NCBI GenBank assembly: GCA_019096065.1
Contig: JAGUCH010000002.1
Span: 7,204,501-7,268,500, forward strand
Source of the DNA: Paracyclopina nana
Lineage: Eukaryota; Arthropoda; Copepoda; Cyclopoida; Cyclopettidae
DNA: 64,000 nt
Direction: 5' to 3'
Positions 48,588 through 59,261 of the stretch are shown here, in pieces. How positions within the stretch are numbered: the first letter of the stretch is position 1; every line of letters starts with the position of its first letter. Position numbers and translations under genes: made by a program. The notes beneath the pieces were generated by a model, which saw nothing but the letters and a program-made list of their open reading frames with translations, was not told the origin of the DNA and did not search any database.

Positions 48588-49469
48588 AGATCGAGGGTGT
48601 TATCAATGGTTGGTGAAAGGCTACGTGATAGACATCGTTGAAAAAACGAGAGATCTCGTGATGGGGTTTCCTTTTAAAACGATTGCTCTTCCAGCGACAG
48701 CAAGACCCATTTTGCTTAGATATTTCATAAAATCCTAGAAATAATTCAATGGTTCCTAAATGCACACAGATTGTAAATCTCGAACTATGCATTGCTGAGG
48801 CATTGCGGAAATTTGCGCAGCCATGATTTTTAGGGGTCTTGAAAACACCAAAAATGAATATTTAAAATAAATGGATTTTTTGTTTTGGCTCGAACATTTC
48901 TCCCGACTCTCTCTCCATGGACACGTAACCAGTTTTCCAAGCATTTGCTTAACTAAAGCATACTAAGAGTGGTTTTAGGAATAAGTTCATCTTAAAAATA
49001 TCAACCTATTTTGCTAAAACCGAAGATACGACCAATTTTTCGAGATGAAATACTTTTGACAAAATTCTCGGTCTTTCTTTCTTCTTTCATTGCTACAAAG
49101 CTTTTCCTTTAGACACAGCGTTACCCAACTGCTCAAGTCATACCAGACTCCAGAGTCATACCACAGCTCTTTCAGGCAGCCGCGAGCAAAATTCCATTGT
49201 ATTCTCTTTTGGGGCGTGCAGCAGATCTGCAAACGCACCCCCTAAAAGCCTCGCCCAGAAGCACTTCTAGAAAGCGCTTCTCTTGTTATGTAGGTCTCTT
49301 TTGAAAACGTCTGACAACGCTGCATTTTCGGCGGATTTCATACACTTTTGGCGAATTTTATACACTGATGAAGCATGAAGCGCTTTGCATAGAATGCATC
49401 TGGCAGCTGAAGATAGTCTGTAAACAAGCCAAAATGGCCGAGGAATAGAAAGTCAACAAACGCTGCACG
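48588..49469. other. Intergenic DNA upstream of Tim9/PIK3CA
   Basis: AT-rich with no recognised gene. The last 350 bp are somewhat GC-richer and should contain the promoter that drives the Tim9 frame and possibly PIK3CA. No core motif is assigned. Confidence 0.45.
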
Positions 49470-49697
49470 ATGGAGGATGAGAAGAAGACTTTTCGTGAGT
49501 TTTTCAAGACGTACAATAAAATGAGCGAAGTTTGCTTCAGTCAATGTGTTTGGGATTTCGGAGTATCGTCCATGCGAAGCCGCGAAGAAAAGTGCATCAA
49601 TCGCTGCGCCAGCCAATATTTGAGTGCCGTCAACGAAATCGGCAAGGTTTTCGCCCAAGATCAGGCAAATCTGATTGTGTCCTCATCAACTGAATAA
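49470..49697 (+). CDS. Small Tim chaperone, Tim9-like
   Basis: Intronless 75-residue protein of the mitochondrial intermembrane space family that escorts hydrophobic precursors to the TIM22 complex. Both twin CX3C motifs are intact (CFSQC near residue 23 and CINRC near 43), separated by 15 residues as in Tim9 and Tim10B. The preceding FREFFKTYNKMSE and the following CVWDF segment resemble Tim9 most; Tim10B is the alternative. Oxidation of the four Cys by Mia40 is the expected folding route. The stop TAA (49695-49697) is only 2 nt from the PIK3CA start, and AATAAA (49693-49698) overlaps the stop codon. Confidence 0.88.
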   Translation: MEDEKKTFREFFKTYNKMSEVCFSQCVWDFGVSSMRSREEKCINRCASQYLSAVNEIGKVFAQDQANLIVSSSTE

Positions 49698-49698
49698 A
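49693..49698 (+). promoter_or_regulatory. AATAAA overlapping the Tim9 stop codon
   Basis: This hexamer spans the Tim9 stop and lies immediately before the PIK3CA ATG. If used for polyadenylation it would separate the Tim9 mRNA from PIK3CA within the PIK3CA leader or coding sequence. It may equally be chance, because it is formed by Glu-stop codons. Confidence 0.3.
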
Positions 49699-49699
49699 A

Positions 49700-52600
49700 A
49701 TGGCACCATCATCTGGAGAACTATTCGGGCATCATTTGATGCCCGCGTCCGTTACGGTAAGAGCGTAAAATCTTACTTGCTGAAATTGCCGCATTCATTA
49801 GCTCTTTTTGAAGGTTGATTGCCTGCTGCCGTCGGGCATCATTATTCAACTGCCATGTTATCGCGATTCCACGTTAGAGAAGGTCAAGGCTGACCTTTGG
49901 CGTGAGGCGGAGAACTTTCCCCTGTACCACGTCCTGAAGGATGCATCGGCATACATTTTTGTGTCAATTACTCAAGATGCTGAGCGGGAGGAGTTTTACG
50001 ATGAGTCGAGGAGGCTCTGTGATCTCCGACTCTTCCAGCCCATCCTCAAACTGGTCGAGCCCGAGGGCAACCTCGATGAGAAAATGGCCAATTCTGAAAT
50101 GAGCCAGGCCTTGGGCATGCACACCCACGAGTTTGACGAGTTGAAGGATCCTGAGGTCATTGAGTGTCGTCGCGACATCTTCCTCTTCGTGGCGAAATGC
50201 TTTCAAGAGCGCAACGCTCATGGCTCCAAGTCACAGGCGTTGTACAAGTTCCCGCCTGAAATCGAAGATTCGGCGGATCTTCCGGCCTCCATGGAGGCCA
50301 AGCTGGAGAGAGGGTGTGTGAAAATTGCCATTTGGTTCCTCTCTGACACGTTTGACAAGCAAAAGCACACAATTGCTGTCAAACACTCAGCTACGCCAGA
50401 GCAAATCATCCACGAGGCCATATTTTTCCGCATCAAAAAGAGTGACAAGTACAAGACTCAAGCGGACAAAATGAGAGCTGTGCACGAGCACACCTCAGCG
50501 TATGTCCTCAAAGTGGCTGGCTCGGACCAAATGCTGTTGGCCGAAGTGGCTATTTCACAATACAAGTACATACGAGCATGCATTGCTCGACTCGAAATCC
50601 CACAGCTCATGTTGCTATCCAGAAAGAGAGTGTATGAGACACTGCCTGACCCGAAGCTGCACATGCCTTCTTATTTGAGAAGAACAATCATACCTGCAGC
50701 CACGCCTCCAAAGGAAGACAAATTGTGGGACTGGGAGAGCTTCTTCAAAGTCACAGTCCTCTCGGCCACATACGTGAATGTCAAAGAGGCTGACTTGATT
50801 TGTGTGAGAGTTGGCCTCTATCACGGAACGGATACGTTGTGCGACCCCAAATTTTCCAAAGAAGTTGCACCCGCTCACCCACGCTGGGATGATGAGATTG
50901 ATTTTGAAATTTGCTACCCAGATCTCCCTAGGGCGGCCAAATTGTGTCTCTCGATCTGCTCCATTCGTAAAAAGAAAAGTGGCGAGCCTGAACACACCAT
51001 GCTCTATTGGGGCAATCTCAACGTCTTTGACTACAAGCATAGGTATGGAAAACACCGAATGAATATTGATGCCATACTCATGTATCTTTTATGCTTCAGG
51101 CTAGCCTTGACTGGCACCTCGTATTTAAACTTGAGACCTGCTCCAAAGGATATGGACGAGCTGTTGTACCCGATCGGAGCGTCTGGTACTAATCCTAATG
51201 TGCGAGATTCACCCTCGATTCAGTTGAGCTTTACCAAGCGAAACCGAGTCACATATTACCCCTCTATGAAGGACTTCGAGGTGTATGGGGAATTCCTTAA
51301 GGGTCTGACAACCAGCACTCGGTCGTACAACATTAGCCACATTCGAGCTTCCGACACCATCACAGAAGATGAACTGAAGGGCCTTAAGGACATAATGAAG
51401 CGAGATCCGTTGGCTGAGATCTCAGAGCAGGAGAAGGCCATGTTGTGGAGGCTGCGAAAGTTTTGCCTTAAAATGCCAAATATCCTTCCCAGACTTCTGG
51501 ATGCTGTCAACTGGGGGTCGAGGGACCATATAACTCAGGTAAGCGAATGAGACCTGCAATCTAGAATTGGTTGTGCTAATATGAGATGTATTTATAAAAT
51601 ATACTATTTTCTGGTAGATTAGCATGATGAATTTTAAAGATGCGAGAATCTTTGTTTTTAGGTGTATCTCATATTGAAAGATTGGCAACCCGTCAGTCCT
51701 CACACCGCTCTTGAGCTCCTTGATTGCAAATATGCGGACCCTCTCGTCCGTGAAAAAGCAGTGAACTGGCTCAACTCAATGTCAGACGAGGATATGGGCC
51801 AGTACATGCTTCAGCTCGTGCAGACTCTCAAGTACGAACCGTACCTTGACAACCCATTGGCAAGGCTGCTCCTGAGACGAGTTTTGCTGAACCGGAAGCT
51901 GGGACACTACTTCTTTTGGCATGTCAAGTCAGAGATGCAAAATGCTACTCTCTTCCCCAGATTCGGTCTCATTCTCGAGGCCTATTGTCGTGGCCTGGGA
52001 CCCTACCTAAAAGACCTCATTCGCATGGTTGAGGCACTTGATAAGCTGACTACTTTTACGGATTCCATCAAAAAAGATAGGCTCCAAGACTCGACCAAGG
52101 AGAGGAACAAGTTTTTGATGGACCAAATGAGGCAAGCTGACTACACGGAGACATTGCAGAACTTTTTGTCCCCGCTTGAAAACAATGTCATCCTTGGAGA
52201 GTTGGTGGTCAACAAATGTCGGGTATTCGACTCTGCCAAGAAGCCTCTGTGGTTGGTGTGGAAGAACCCCGATCCTTTGGCTAACATTCAACATGAATAC
52301 AATACCATCATTTTCAAGAACGGAGACGACCTTAGGCAAGACATGCTCACCCTTCAACTCATTCGCATAATGGACCACATATGGCATACGGAGGGCATGG
52401 ACCTAAGAATGACCCCCTACTCATGGTAATTGATAATGCATAAGAAATGTGCCCCCATGTTAAATGAGCCCTCCTTTCAGTCTTGCCACGGGGTCCCAAG
52501 TTGGAGTGATCGAGGTGGTCCGTGATGCCAAAACTGTCTACAAAATCCAACAAGAAAGCTCGAGGCTCGCTGCCATGCAGGTCGACTCTTCGCAATTGTA

Positions 52601-53168
52601 CAAGTGGATCAGGGAGCACAACAAGTCACGCATGGACCAAGCCATTGAGACCTTCACTTTATCATGTGCAGGATACTGTGTGGCCACGTTCATTCTTGGT
52701 ATCGGGGACAGAAACCCTGACAACATAATGGTCAAGGAGGATGGCCAGATCTTCCACATTGACTTTGGCCACTTTTTGGGCCATTACAAAAAGAAGTTTG
52801 GCATTGTTCGCGAAAGGGTGCCATTTGTGCTGACCGAGGACTTTTTGTATGTCATCTCTAGGGGCCAAGAGAACCCGAAAAAATCTGAAGAGTTCGCCAA
52901 GTTCCAGGAGCTCTGTGGCAAGGCTTATCTGGCTCTGAGGCGGCACTCAAATCTTCTCATCACTCTGTTCATGATGATGCTCCCATCGGGCATCACAGAG
53001 CTCCAAAGCATCAATGATGTGTCCTACTTGAGACAGACCTTGGCTGTGGAAAAGGATGACCAGGAAGCGCTGGAGTACTTTCAGAATGTCTTCAATGACG
53101 CCTACAAAGGGGCATGGACAACCAAGCTGGACTGGTTCTTCCACTCCGTGAGACACGGAGTTAATTAA
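49700..53168 (+). CDS. PIK3CA: Class IA PI3-kinase catalytic subunit p110
   Basis: Lipid kinase that makes PIP3 at the plasma membrane downstream of receptors, normally bound to a p85-type subunit. Exons 49700-49756, 49814-51042, 51100-51538, 51662-52425, 52481-53168; 3,177 nt, 1,058 residues (human p110-alpha 1,068). Order: adaptor-binding domain (SSGEL at residues 4-8), Ras-binding domain (about 170-280), C2 (about 320-470), helical domain with DPLAEISEQEKAMLW, kinase domain from about 780. FKNGDDLRQDMLTLQ, IDFGHFL and KKKFG with RERVPFVL are conserved. The catalytic loop reads GIGDRNPDNIM: Asp906 and Asn911 are kept but the usual His of DRH is Asn908. The C-terminus WTTKLDWFFHSVRHGVN is of alpha type. 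Intron 2 (57 nt) is in frame without a stop. The start is certain from the N-terminal match and good AAAAATGG context. Confidence 0.94.
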
Positions 53169-53290
53169 GACGCTTTCATACATTTTAAGTCATTAAAAAG
53201 CATTATGGAAAAACTCAACAATATGATGCATTTCATAAATTAGATGAAAGTCGACGGCCAAAACTTTTAATAACTTTTTGGCAGTGCTTT
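53169..53290. terminator. Shared convergent 3' region, PIK3CA and tectonic
   Basis: Only 122 nt separate the two stop codons. ATTAAA occurs on the plus strand at 53192-53197 (PIK3CA side) and on the minus strand at 53271-53266 (tectonic side). The 3' UTRs are therefore very short or overlap. Confidence 0.55.
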
Positions 53291-55266
53291 TTACCAATGG
53301 TCTTTGGTCATCCAAAGCACTAGCAATGCTCCGGGGATTAGAGTAAGAGCACACATTGTCACATAGGCGATTCGACTGCCTTTCTCAGAATGAGTGAAGG
53401 GGTAAAAAATTTCCGCCCAGCATTTGTCCCCATTGCACAGGTCAAGGCGTTGCAAAATCCAAAATTTCGAAGTATTCTGGTGATGCCAAATCACCGGCAC
53501 TTCTATGAATTGCACAGTTGACTGCAGTTGAAAGTGTTTGGTTTGGCAGGGGCCTTTATGAGAGCAAGTCCAAGACCAATTTTCTGCAAAATAGTTGACC
53601 TTCACTCCATTGATTCTGTATATGTTGGAGCTGTTGCTGTACGTTATTTCAACGTGCATATGGCTTGGCACATGGCAGCTGTGGTTGCTTGCAATGGCCA
53701 CAGAAAAGTCCTCAAAGATGGTTTTCACAAAGCTGCCATTGTTGCTGAATGTGCCACCAGCGCTAATTAGAGACATAGGATCTACTAGGCGAGCATGAAT
53801 CTGTCGGAGGTTTCCTGTTAGATTCTCACAATCAGTTAAATTATTCTTTTTGAGCTCAAGCAAGCATCCCGAGTGCGAATCTTGAAGAAAATTTATCCTT
53901 TGGAGGGGGGTGAACATGCATCGCGAAGTTTCATGGGTGGACCAGATTTGAGGGGACATTACTTCTACCAGGCCATTAATAGAGTCATTTCTGGCAGCTA
54001 AAAGTGGGCGACCAGGCTCATATCCAGGGTTGCCTGATGTCGTTTCTCCTTTATAAATGTGCACGAATTTTGCAGTGAACTTTTGCTGGAGCTCTTGGTA
54101 CTCTCTCGCAGGCAACAATTGGTTAAGATCTGGTTGTGACAAGCTCAAGTTGCCGAGCAAAACATTGACGTCCATTTTCGCTATCTCATCACCGGCCCAA
54201 TAAATCATATAGCTCACTTCTAATACAGCGTTGATGCACATGGAGTCCTCGAGGTGCACTTGGGCTTCTTGGTACTGATCTTCATTAGAAAAGAGCTCGA
54301 TTTTTGTGCACTGCTCATTAGAAATGCCCCTGAAGATGCTAGGATCCTCCTTGCGAGACCTGTCCAGGCTTTTTAGTAGGTTCTGCACAGTGTCACCGCT
54401 GCTACTAGCTCGGTCCCTCTTTCTCTTCTTTTGTGCTACATTAGACAAGTAGAGCTCTGGTTGCAGGGCAGAGTAGTAGCTAGCTCTGAGGGGAACAATC
54501 TGATTGCTATTGTACTTTGACAGTACTTTAGCTACATTTCCCACCTTCATTCCTTTGGGCAAGGGCATCAAATACATTTGATAGTCCAGCATTGTATTTT
54601 TCTGGCATATTTCTTCGTTCAAAGTCTTCCTGCAATTAGATTGTGAATCCACCAAAAAAGCTACAGGACCCCATATGCATTTGTCTGAAGGCAGATTTAA
54701 ATAGCCAAATACTCCATCTGTGTCATTATAGACAACCCTTACTGGGTGCCCATGCTTGTAGTTCTGCCTGAAAGGTTCCGAGGGCGACCATGGTTTTTTG
54801 TAGCTACCATAGGGCGAAGTAGAGGCTTCCTCCATTGAAAATGAAACCATTGTGGGCTCCTCATAGAACAAACCCAGGTATGAAGACCTGCTTTTGAAAA
54901 TGCAAAGCAAAGAGTTCCAATCTGACTCAAAGAGGCGGGGCTCATAGGAGCAATTATGGTCCACATTTTTCCCAGGGTCAATACCACCTGGAAGGCCTGG
55001 GATGCATGTCCAATTGCCATGATAATCTGTGGGACAATCCTGAAATAGTCCAATTCAGTGTGGCATACTTCTTAGCATTAGAAAGCATATTGGAATACCT
55101 GATCGCAACAACAATGAGCGTCACATCTCTTTTCTGTCAAATCACACGCACATGGGGCCACTTCGTTGTAATGAGGCATAGGATACTTGATGGTTCTCAC
55201 AAATTCACTCGAACCTTGTATTTGCAGCAATGACATTAGCACAAGTATCAGAGATATGGGAGCCAT
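53291..55266 (-). CDS. Tectonic family ciliary transition-zone protein
   Basis: Tectonics are secreted or membrane-anchored components of the MKS/B9 complex at the ciliary transition zone, needed for ciliary membrane composition. Two exons, 55266-55099 and 55039-53291, give 1,917 nt, 638 residues, within the family range (human members 587-697). A signal peptide occupies residues 1-19. The diagnostic Cys block follows: CACDLTEKRCDAHCCCDQ, completed across the intron by DC. The long extracellular region has many NxS/T sites. A C-terminal TM (about residues 605-632) leaves a very short tail ending KDHW. I cannot decide between TCTN1, 2 and 3. It is head to head with ATP6V0B. Its presence implies the organism keeps motile or sensory cilia. 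Confidence 0.9.
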
Positions 55267-55694
55267 AGCGGTTCTCCTTCAAAGAACTTAATAAAAATAA
55301 GAGTTCCTTGCTCTTTACTTCCTATGAAGTACATATAGCTTCAAAAAAAGCCACTTACATGTTGAGCGCGTATTGATTTGAACTGGCATTGCTTATGTAA
55401 GGTTTCAGATGATTTTGATTTCTTCTCAGTTACAATTGAAGAATAGGAAATTCTATGCCTTTGATCAGTCAAATGACATCTGGAGCTTGGCGTTATCCTA
55501 CAAAATCATTTATCGGAATAAATATAACAGAAAAAATGAGTAAAAAATTTTGGGAGATTCAGGGGCCCACTATTGATCATGTGTTTTTGTTGTCAGTTCT
55601 CTCCAACTCTGCCTGTCAGCTTAACTTTCCACACAATCTGTTTGGCCTTTTCCATCTCATACCAAAGGCCCCAAAGGCTCCCAGCTAGCCGAAA
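55267..55694. promoter_or_regulatory. Bidirectional promoter region, tectonic / ATP6V0B
   Basis: The start codons of the two divergent genes are 428 nt apart, so both promoters and leaders lie here. AT-rich, no repeats. An acceptor-like TTGTTGTCAG at 55585-55594 and CTGCCTGTCAG near 55620 could belong to an ATP6V0B leader intron. Confidence 0.5.
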
Positions 55695-56546
55695 ATGTAC
55701 TCAGCCTATGGCTCCAGAACGGGGGCTGCTATAGGCTCTATTTTGTACTTCATTGTCATTGTCATCAGTAAGTTTCTACAGAGGCTCTAGTAAAGTTTAC
55801 TCCCACCTTAGATTTATTTTTTCGCCAAATCGCCGTGAACCCAAAATTCAAAGCAGGTTTATTTTTATATCTGGACTCAGTTGTTTACGATACTCGTTGA
55901 ATAGTTTTTAATAGAGTTATATTTTACAGTTCTATATTACTTGTTGACCGGACGAGGTGAACGGTTGAGTGTTGGGTGGTTTTTGGCCGAAACCTCGCCG
56001 TTTATGTGGGCCTCCCTCGGGGTCGGTTTCTCCGTGAGTTTGTCTGTAGTCGGAGCCGCTCTCGGGATCTACACCACTGGAACTTCCATCGTTGGAGGAG
56101 CCGTCAAAGCTCCTAGGATCAAGACCAAGAATTTGATCTCTGTCATCTTTTGCGAGGCGGTGGCCATTTATGGCCTCATCATCTCTATTGTCCTGGCCGG
56201 CCAAATCGAGGTGTTCAAGGATGTTAATGACGCAGAAGTTGTCAACAGGAACTGGTTCTCGGGCTACGCTATGTTTGGAGCTGGACTGACCACTGGTATC
56301 GTCAACTTGCTTTGCGGTCTCTGCGTTGGTCAGGTTGGATCTGGAGCTGCTTTGGCAGACGCTGCCAACCCGGCTCTCTTTGTAAAGATGCTCATCATTG
56401 AGATCTTCGGCAGCGCTATCGGCCTCTTTGGACTCATCATTGCTGTTCTTTTGGTAAGGTGTTCTTTTTTTCAGGCTGCTGAAAATGTGTTTTTAATACT
56501 GTGTTCGTTTTAGACTTCGCATGCTAAGATGGGAGACAAGGCTTAA
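55695..56546 (+). CDS. ATP6V0B: V-type ATPase 21 kDa proteolipid subunit c''
   Basis: Subunit c'' of the V-ATPase V0 proton-translocating rotor in acidic organelles and secretory vesicles. Exons 55695-55767, 55930-56453 and 56514-56546 give 630 nt, 209 residues (human 205). The N-terminal extra TM typical of c'' is encoded by exon 1 ([12 protein letters not shown]) and the start of exon 2. Four further helices follow; the proton-carrying Glu is in [15 protein letters not shown], and [19 protein letters not shown] is the matching second half. The short C-terminus is [16 protein letters not shown] at 56666-56671 is the likely poly(A) signal. The frame is intact and very conserved. Confidence 0.95.
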
Positions 56547-57059
56547 AACGCTGCCAAAGACGTCACCCGCAGCACATTTGTTCCATCTTTTGATTTACGA
56601 ATAATTGTTAAAAAGTGTCATCATGTGTGAGTATGTAGGAAAACCTGGCATTTTAATATTTAAATAATAAAGTCTACTTCTGTTCTTTTGTGATAAAAAT
56701 GACGAATTCTTTTAAAGAGTCCTGAAATAACGTAAATTCTACGTTCTACACAGACACATTTATTTTAAGCGCAAATAACCCATAACATTTTTTTGCAAAA
56801 AAAAAATTAAAGATACCCACTTGCCATTTGATCTGCATACTAAATAAATACCAAGACAATTTTTTAACCTAGATCTCGGATAGTTGGTATCAAGTATGTA
56901 CCTATGTCTCGCGAATTAAGCAAAGTTTTTAATTGATTACATTTTGATTGTATCTCTCTTTATCAGCGGCGCGGTACATAAAAGTGCCTTTTCCTTAAAT
57001 CTACATTTGCGATTTTGATGATAGCGTCCTAGTTAGCGTACAATTCTACTACTGACACA
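56547..57059. other. ATP6V0B 3' UTR and promoter of the next gene
   Basis: The poly(A) signal AATAAA is at 56666-56671. The remainder is AT-rich. No RNA gene or repeat is recognised. Confidence 0.5.
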
Positions 57060-57803
57060 ATGAAGCCTATTTTCTCTACAATAGCTTTCTTTGTCATTTC
57101 TCTGCAAACCTCTGGTATAGTTTAGAGTTGATTTTCGAGTTACGATCAATTGTTGACTTTGAGCGTTCCAGTAAGCAAACCATCTGAACAGTCAGGCTAC
57201 TATTACATTGTGGATTCCAAGCCGATCCAGGAATTCGATCAGGAGCTCAAGCTGGTTGACTATGATGAAGACAGTGCTAGCTTAATAGCTGACCTATTTG
57301 ATCCTTACAAAAATGAACAGCCAACTCAAGTGCTAGATGCAGAGATTTATGCAACATCGCCAGAAACTACAACTATAGAACTTGATACCACTGAGGCTCC
57401 AGAGACTACAACTGCTCAAGAAATTACAACTACATCACCAACTGAAGCTACAACCTGGCCGAGTTCGACAACTACTAGCCCCGAAGTAGATTTATGCTTG
57501 AGAAACGACAGCTATTACTTTGAGCATGAAATAGTCTCATGCGCTCTCGCTAGTGACGATATTATTCAAAGTTATTGTCACAACTACGAGCAAAACCCAG
57601 ATGCAACTTTTATTGGCACATTTAGGTGGCAATTAGACGAAGCGGATAACTGCTGGGGATTCAATCAGTGCATCAAGTTCTGCTTGGCTCAAGATTGGAA
57701 AGTGTGCCAATTCAAGTGCCAGGAAGAGGGCAACAAAAAGTTCAAATTTGAGCCGAGAAAAGAAGAATGTGTTCTCAGCTATGATAACCAATGTTACCCT
57801 TGA
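57060..57803 (+). CDS. Small secreted Cys-rich protein with Thr-rich linker
   Basis: Not recognised as a known family. Exons 57060-57114 and 57172-57803 (57-nt intron, donor G|GTATAG, acceptor CGTTCCAG) give 687 nt, 228 residues. Residues 1-18 are a hydrophobic signal peptide. Residues 19-85 are acidic. Residues about 85-135 are rich in Thr, Ser, Pro and Glu (repeated ETTT and TTTS), probably O-glycosylated. The C-terminal 90 residues contain ten Cys, enough for five disulfides, and end at Cys-Tyr-Pro. This layout suggests an extracellular or cuticle/haemolymph protein. The stop codon is 15 nt from the stop of the convergent 7TM gene. Confidence 0.75.
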
Positions 57804-57818
57804 ATGCACTTTATTAAA

Positions 57819-58963
57819 TCAGGCCAATTCACTTCTCTCCTCTCGGATTGATCGCCATGCAGAAAAAAGTTTGTCCCATACTCTGAAAAATATTCTTGAT
57901 CCTGGTGGTGGGTTTCCAATTTGCACCTCAAACCAGAGCATCACCCATGGGACAAGAACGAAAAAACTTTGGTGCAAAAGGAAGAAAAGCCACATGAAAT
58001 GGCACACCAGCAGCATTTGATTCAAGTCCTGTTGAGAGAAAATCATACTGCATGCGTCATTGAGCATAGTATATTACTTCCTTACTTCTTCCATCATTAT
58101 GATGTAGTGCGCTATATACGTCAGGCTATAGGGGAAATTGAGGCCTATATATGCCCAGCCAATCACTGTGATTGCTCGAATTTGACTTTTGAGTTTATGT
58201 CCATCGATTTGAGGCAACGTTCGCCCCAAAATGAAGAGAGGCAGAGGCAACACGATCAGAGGCATGATGTAAGGAATCATTGGTATCATCAGGATTTCCA
58301 TGGCTACCAATTCAGCCTTTGTAAATTGCATCGTAGGCGTCCAAACGCAATGCTTTGTAAGGGCAAAAAGGCATATAATAGGATGATAGCTAATGACACT
58401 TTTCTTTGCCTTACTTCTGAGTACTTGGGCAGTATGTCAACGTAAATTGCGACTGGCATGCCGAACACTGCCTCAATTGCAAATGCGAGCATTATCAGCC
58501 ATGGAACATTGTCTCGAATCCGTTTGTCCACTTGCTCCTGGTTGAAGTTGTGCTTGGTGATGAGCCAAGCGTAGAGTGCCAGGCTAAAAACCAAGCACAT
58601 TATGACGTGCCTGATCCCATAATCAGTGTAATGCAAAAGCTTGCATCCACTTTGCGAGTAGTGACTAATGCCATGTCCCAAGTGAAGCACCGTCGAAAGC
58701 CTGGGCCCGAATTGTATGAAGGTGCAAACGAACAAAAATAGCACTCCAATGTCAAAGCCAGACATTCGGACATCTCTTCTTTTGTACATGGATATCGCAG
58801 CAATGCCGATGAAGGCAACTGCCGATGTCAAGAGGAGCAAGTAGACCACAGACCACTCATAGCTGTTGCAGGGGTCATCAGGGTCGCCAAAGTCTTGGCC
58901 TTGATAGGAGACGTCCACCAACTTGTCTATCGCCTCAGCATCGCTACCTTTGTCTTGCATCAT
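57819..58963 (-). CDS. Seven-transmembrane receptor-like protein
   Basis: Orphan GPCR-like membrane protein. Exons 58963-58415, 58352-58086 and 58028-57819 give 1,026 nt, 341 residues. Seven hydrophobic helices are seen: EWSVVYLLLLTSAVAFIGI, DIGVLFLFVCTFIQF, VIMCLVFSLALYAWL, LIMLAFAIEAVFGMPVAIY, a long fifth helix after KAELVAMEI, ITVIGWAYIGLNFPYSL, and LLVCHFMWLFFLLHQ onwards. The start of exon 2 supplies a Cys-Val-Trp in extracellular loop 2, consistent with the usual disulfide. The class A DRY and NPxxY motifs are missing or highly altered, so the subfamily is unclear. A 5'-UTR intron (59044-58974) is likely. The first in-frame ATG pair is at 58963 and 58960. Confidence 0.75.
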
Positions 58964-59261
58964 AGAAGGCAAACTGAAAGTTTCTAGTGAGTGTTGGGCA
59001 TTATCAAATTACAATAAATTTGTAAAGTCAGGTGAGTTACATACCCTTACATCGACCGAGCAAGAAATGTAGGCGGATGCACCAACAACTAGTTCAACGC
59101 ATGCTCCTTATGGGAAAACATGACTTTTTGATACATGATATCGCACTCACCTACGAGGCACTTGTCTCATTACCGTACGCGCTTTTATTATGCCTTTTAT
59201 AATGCCTGTTTGAAATCAAGCCTAGCATTTTCGAGCGTATATAAAACATCGTTTCTTTGTG
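58964..59261 (-). promoter_or_regulatory. Leader and 5' flank of the 7TM gene
   Basis: A probable 71-nt leader intron runs 59044-58974 on the minus strand (donor G|GTATGT, acceptor CTTTCAG). No other feature is seen before the inverted repeat that begins at 59262. Confidence 0.45.
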
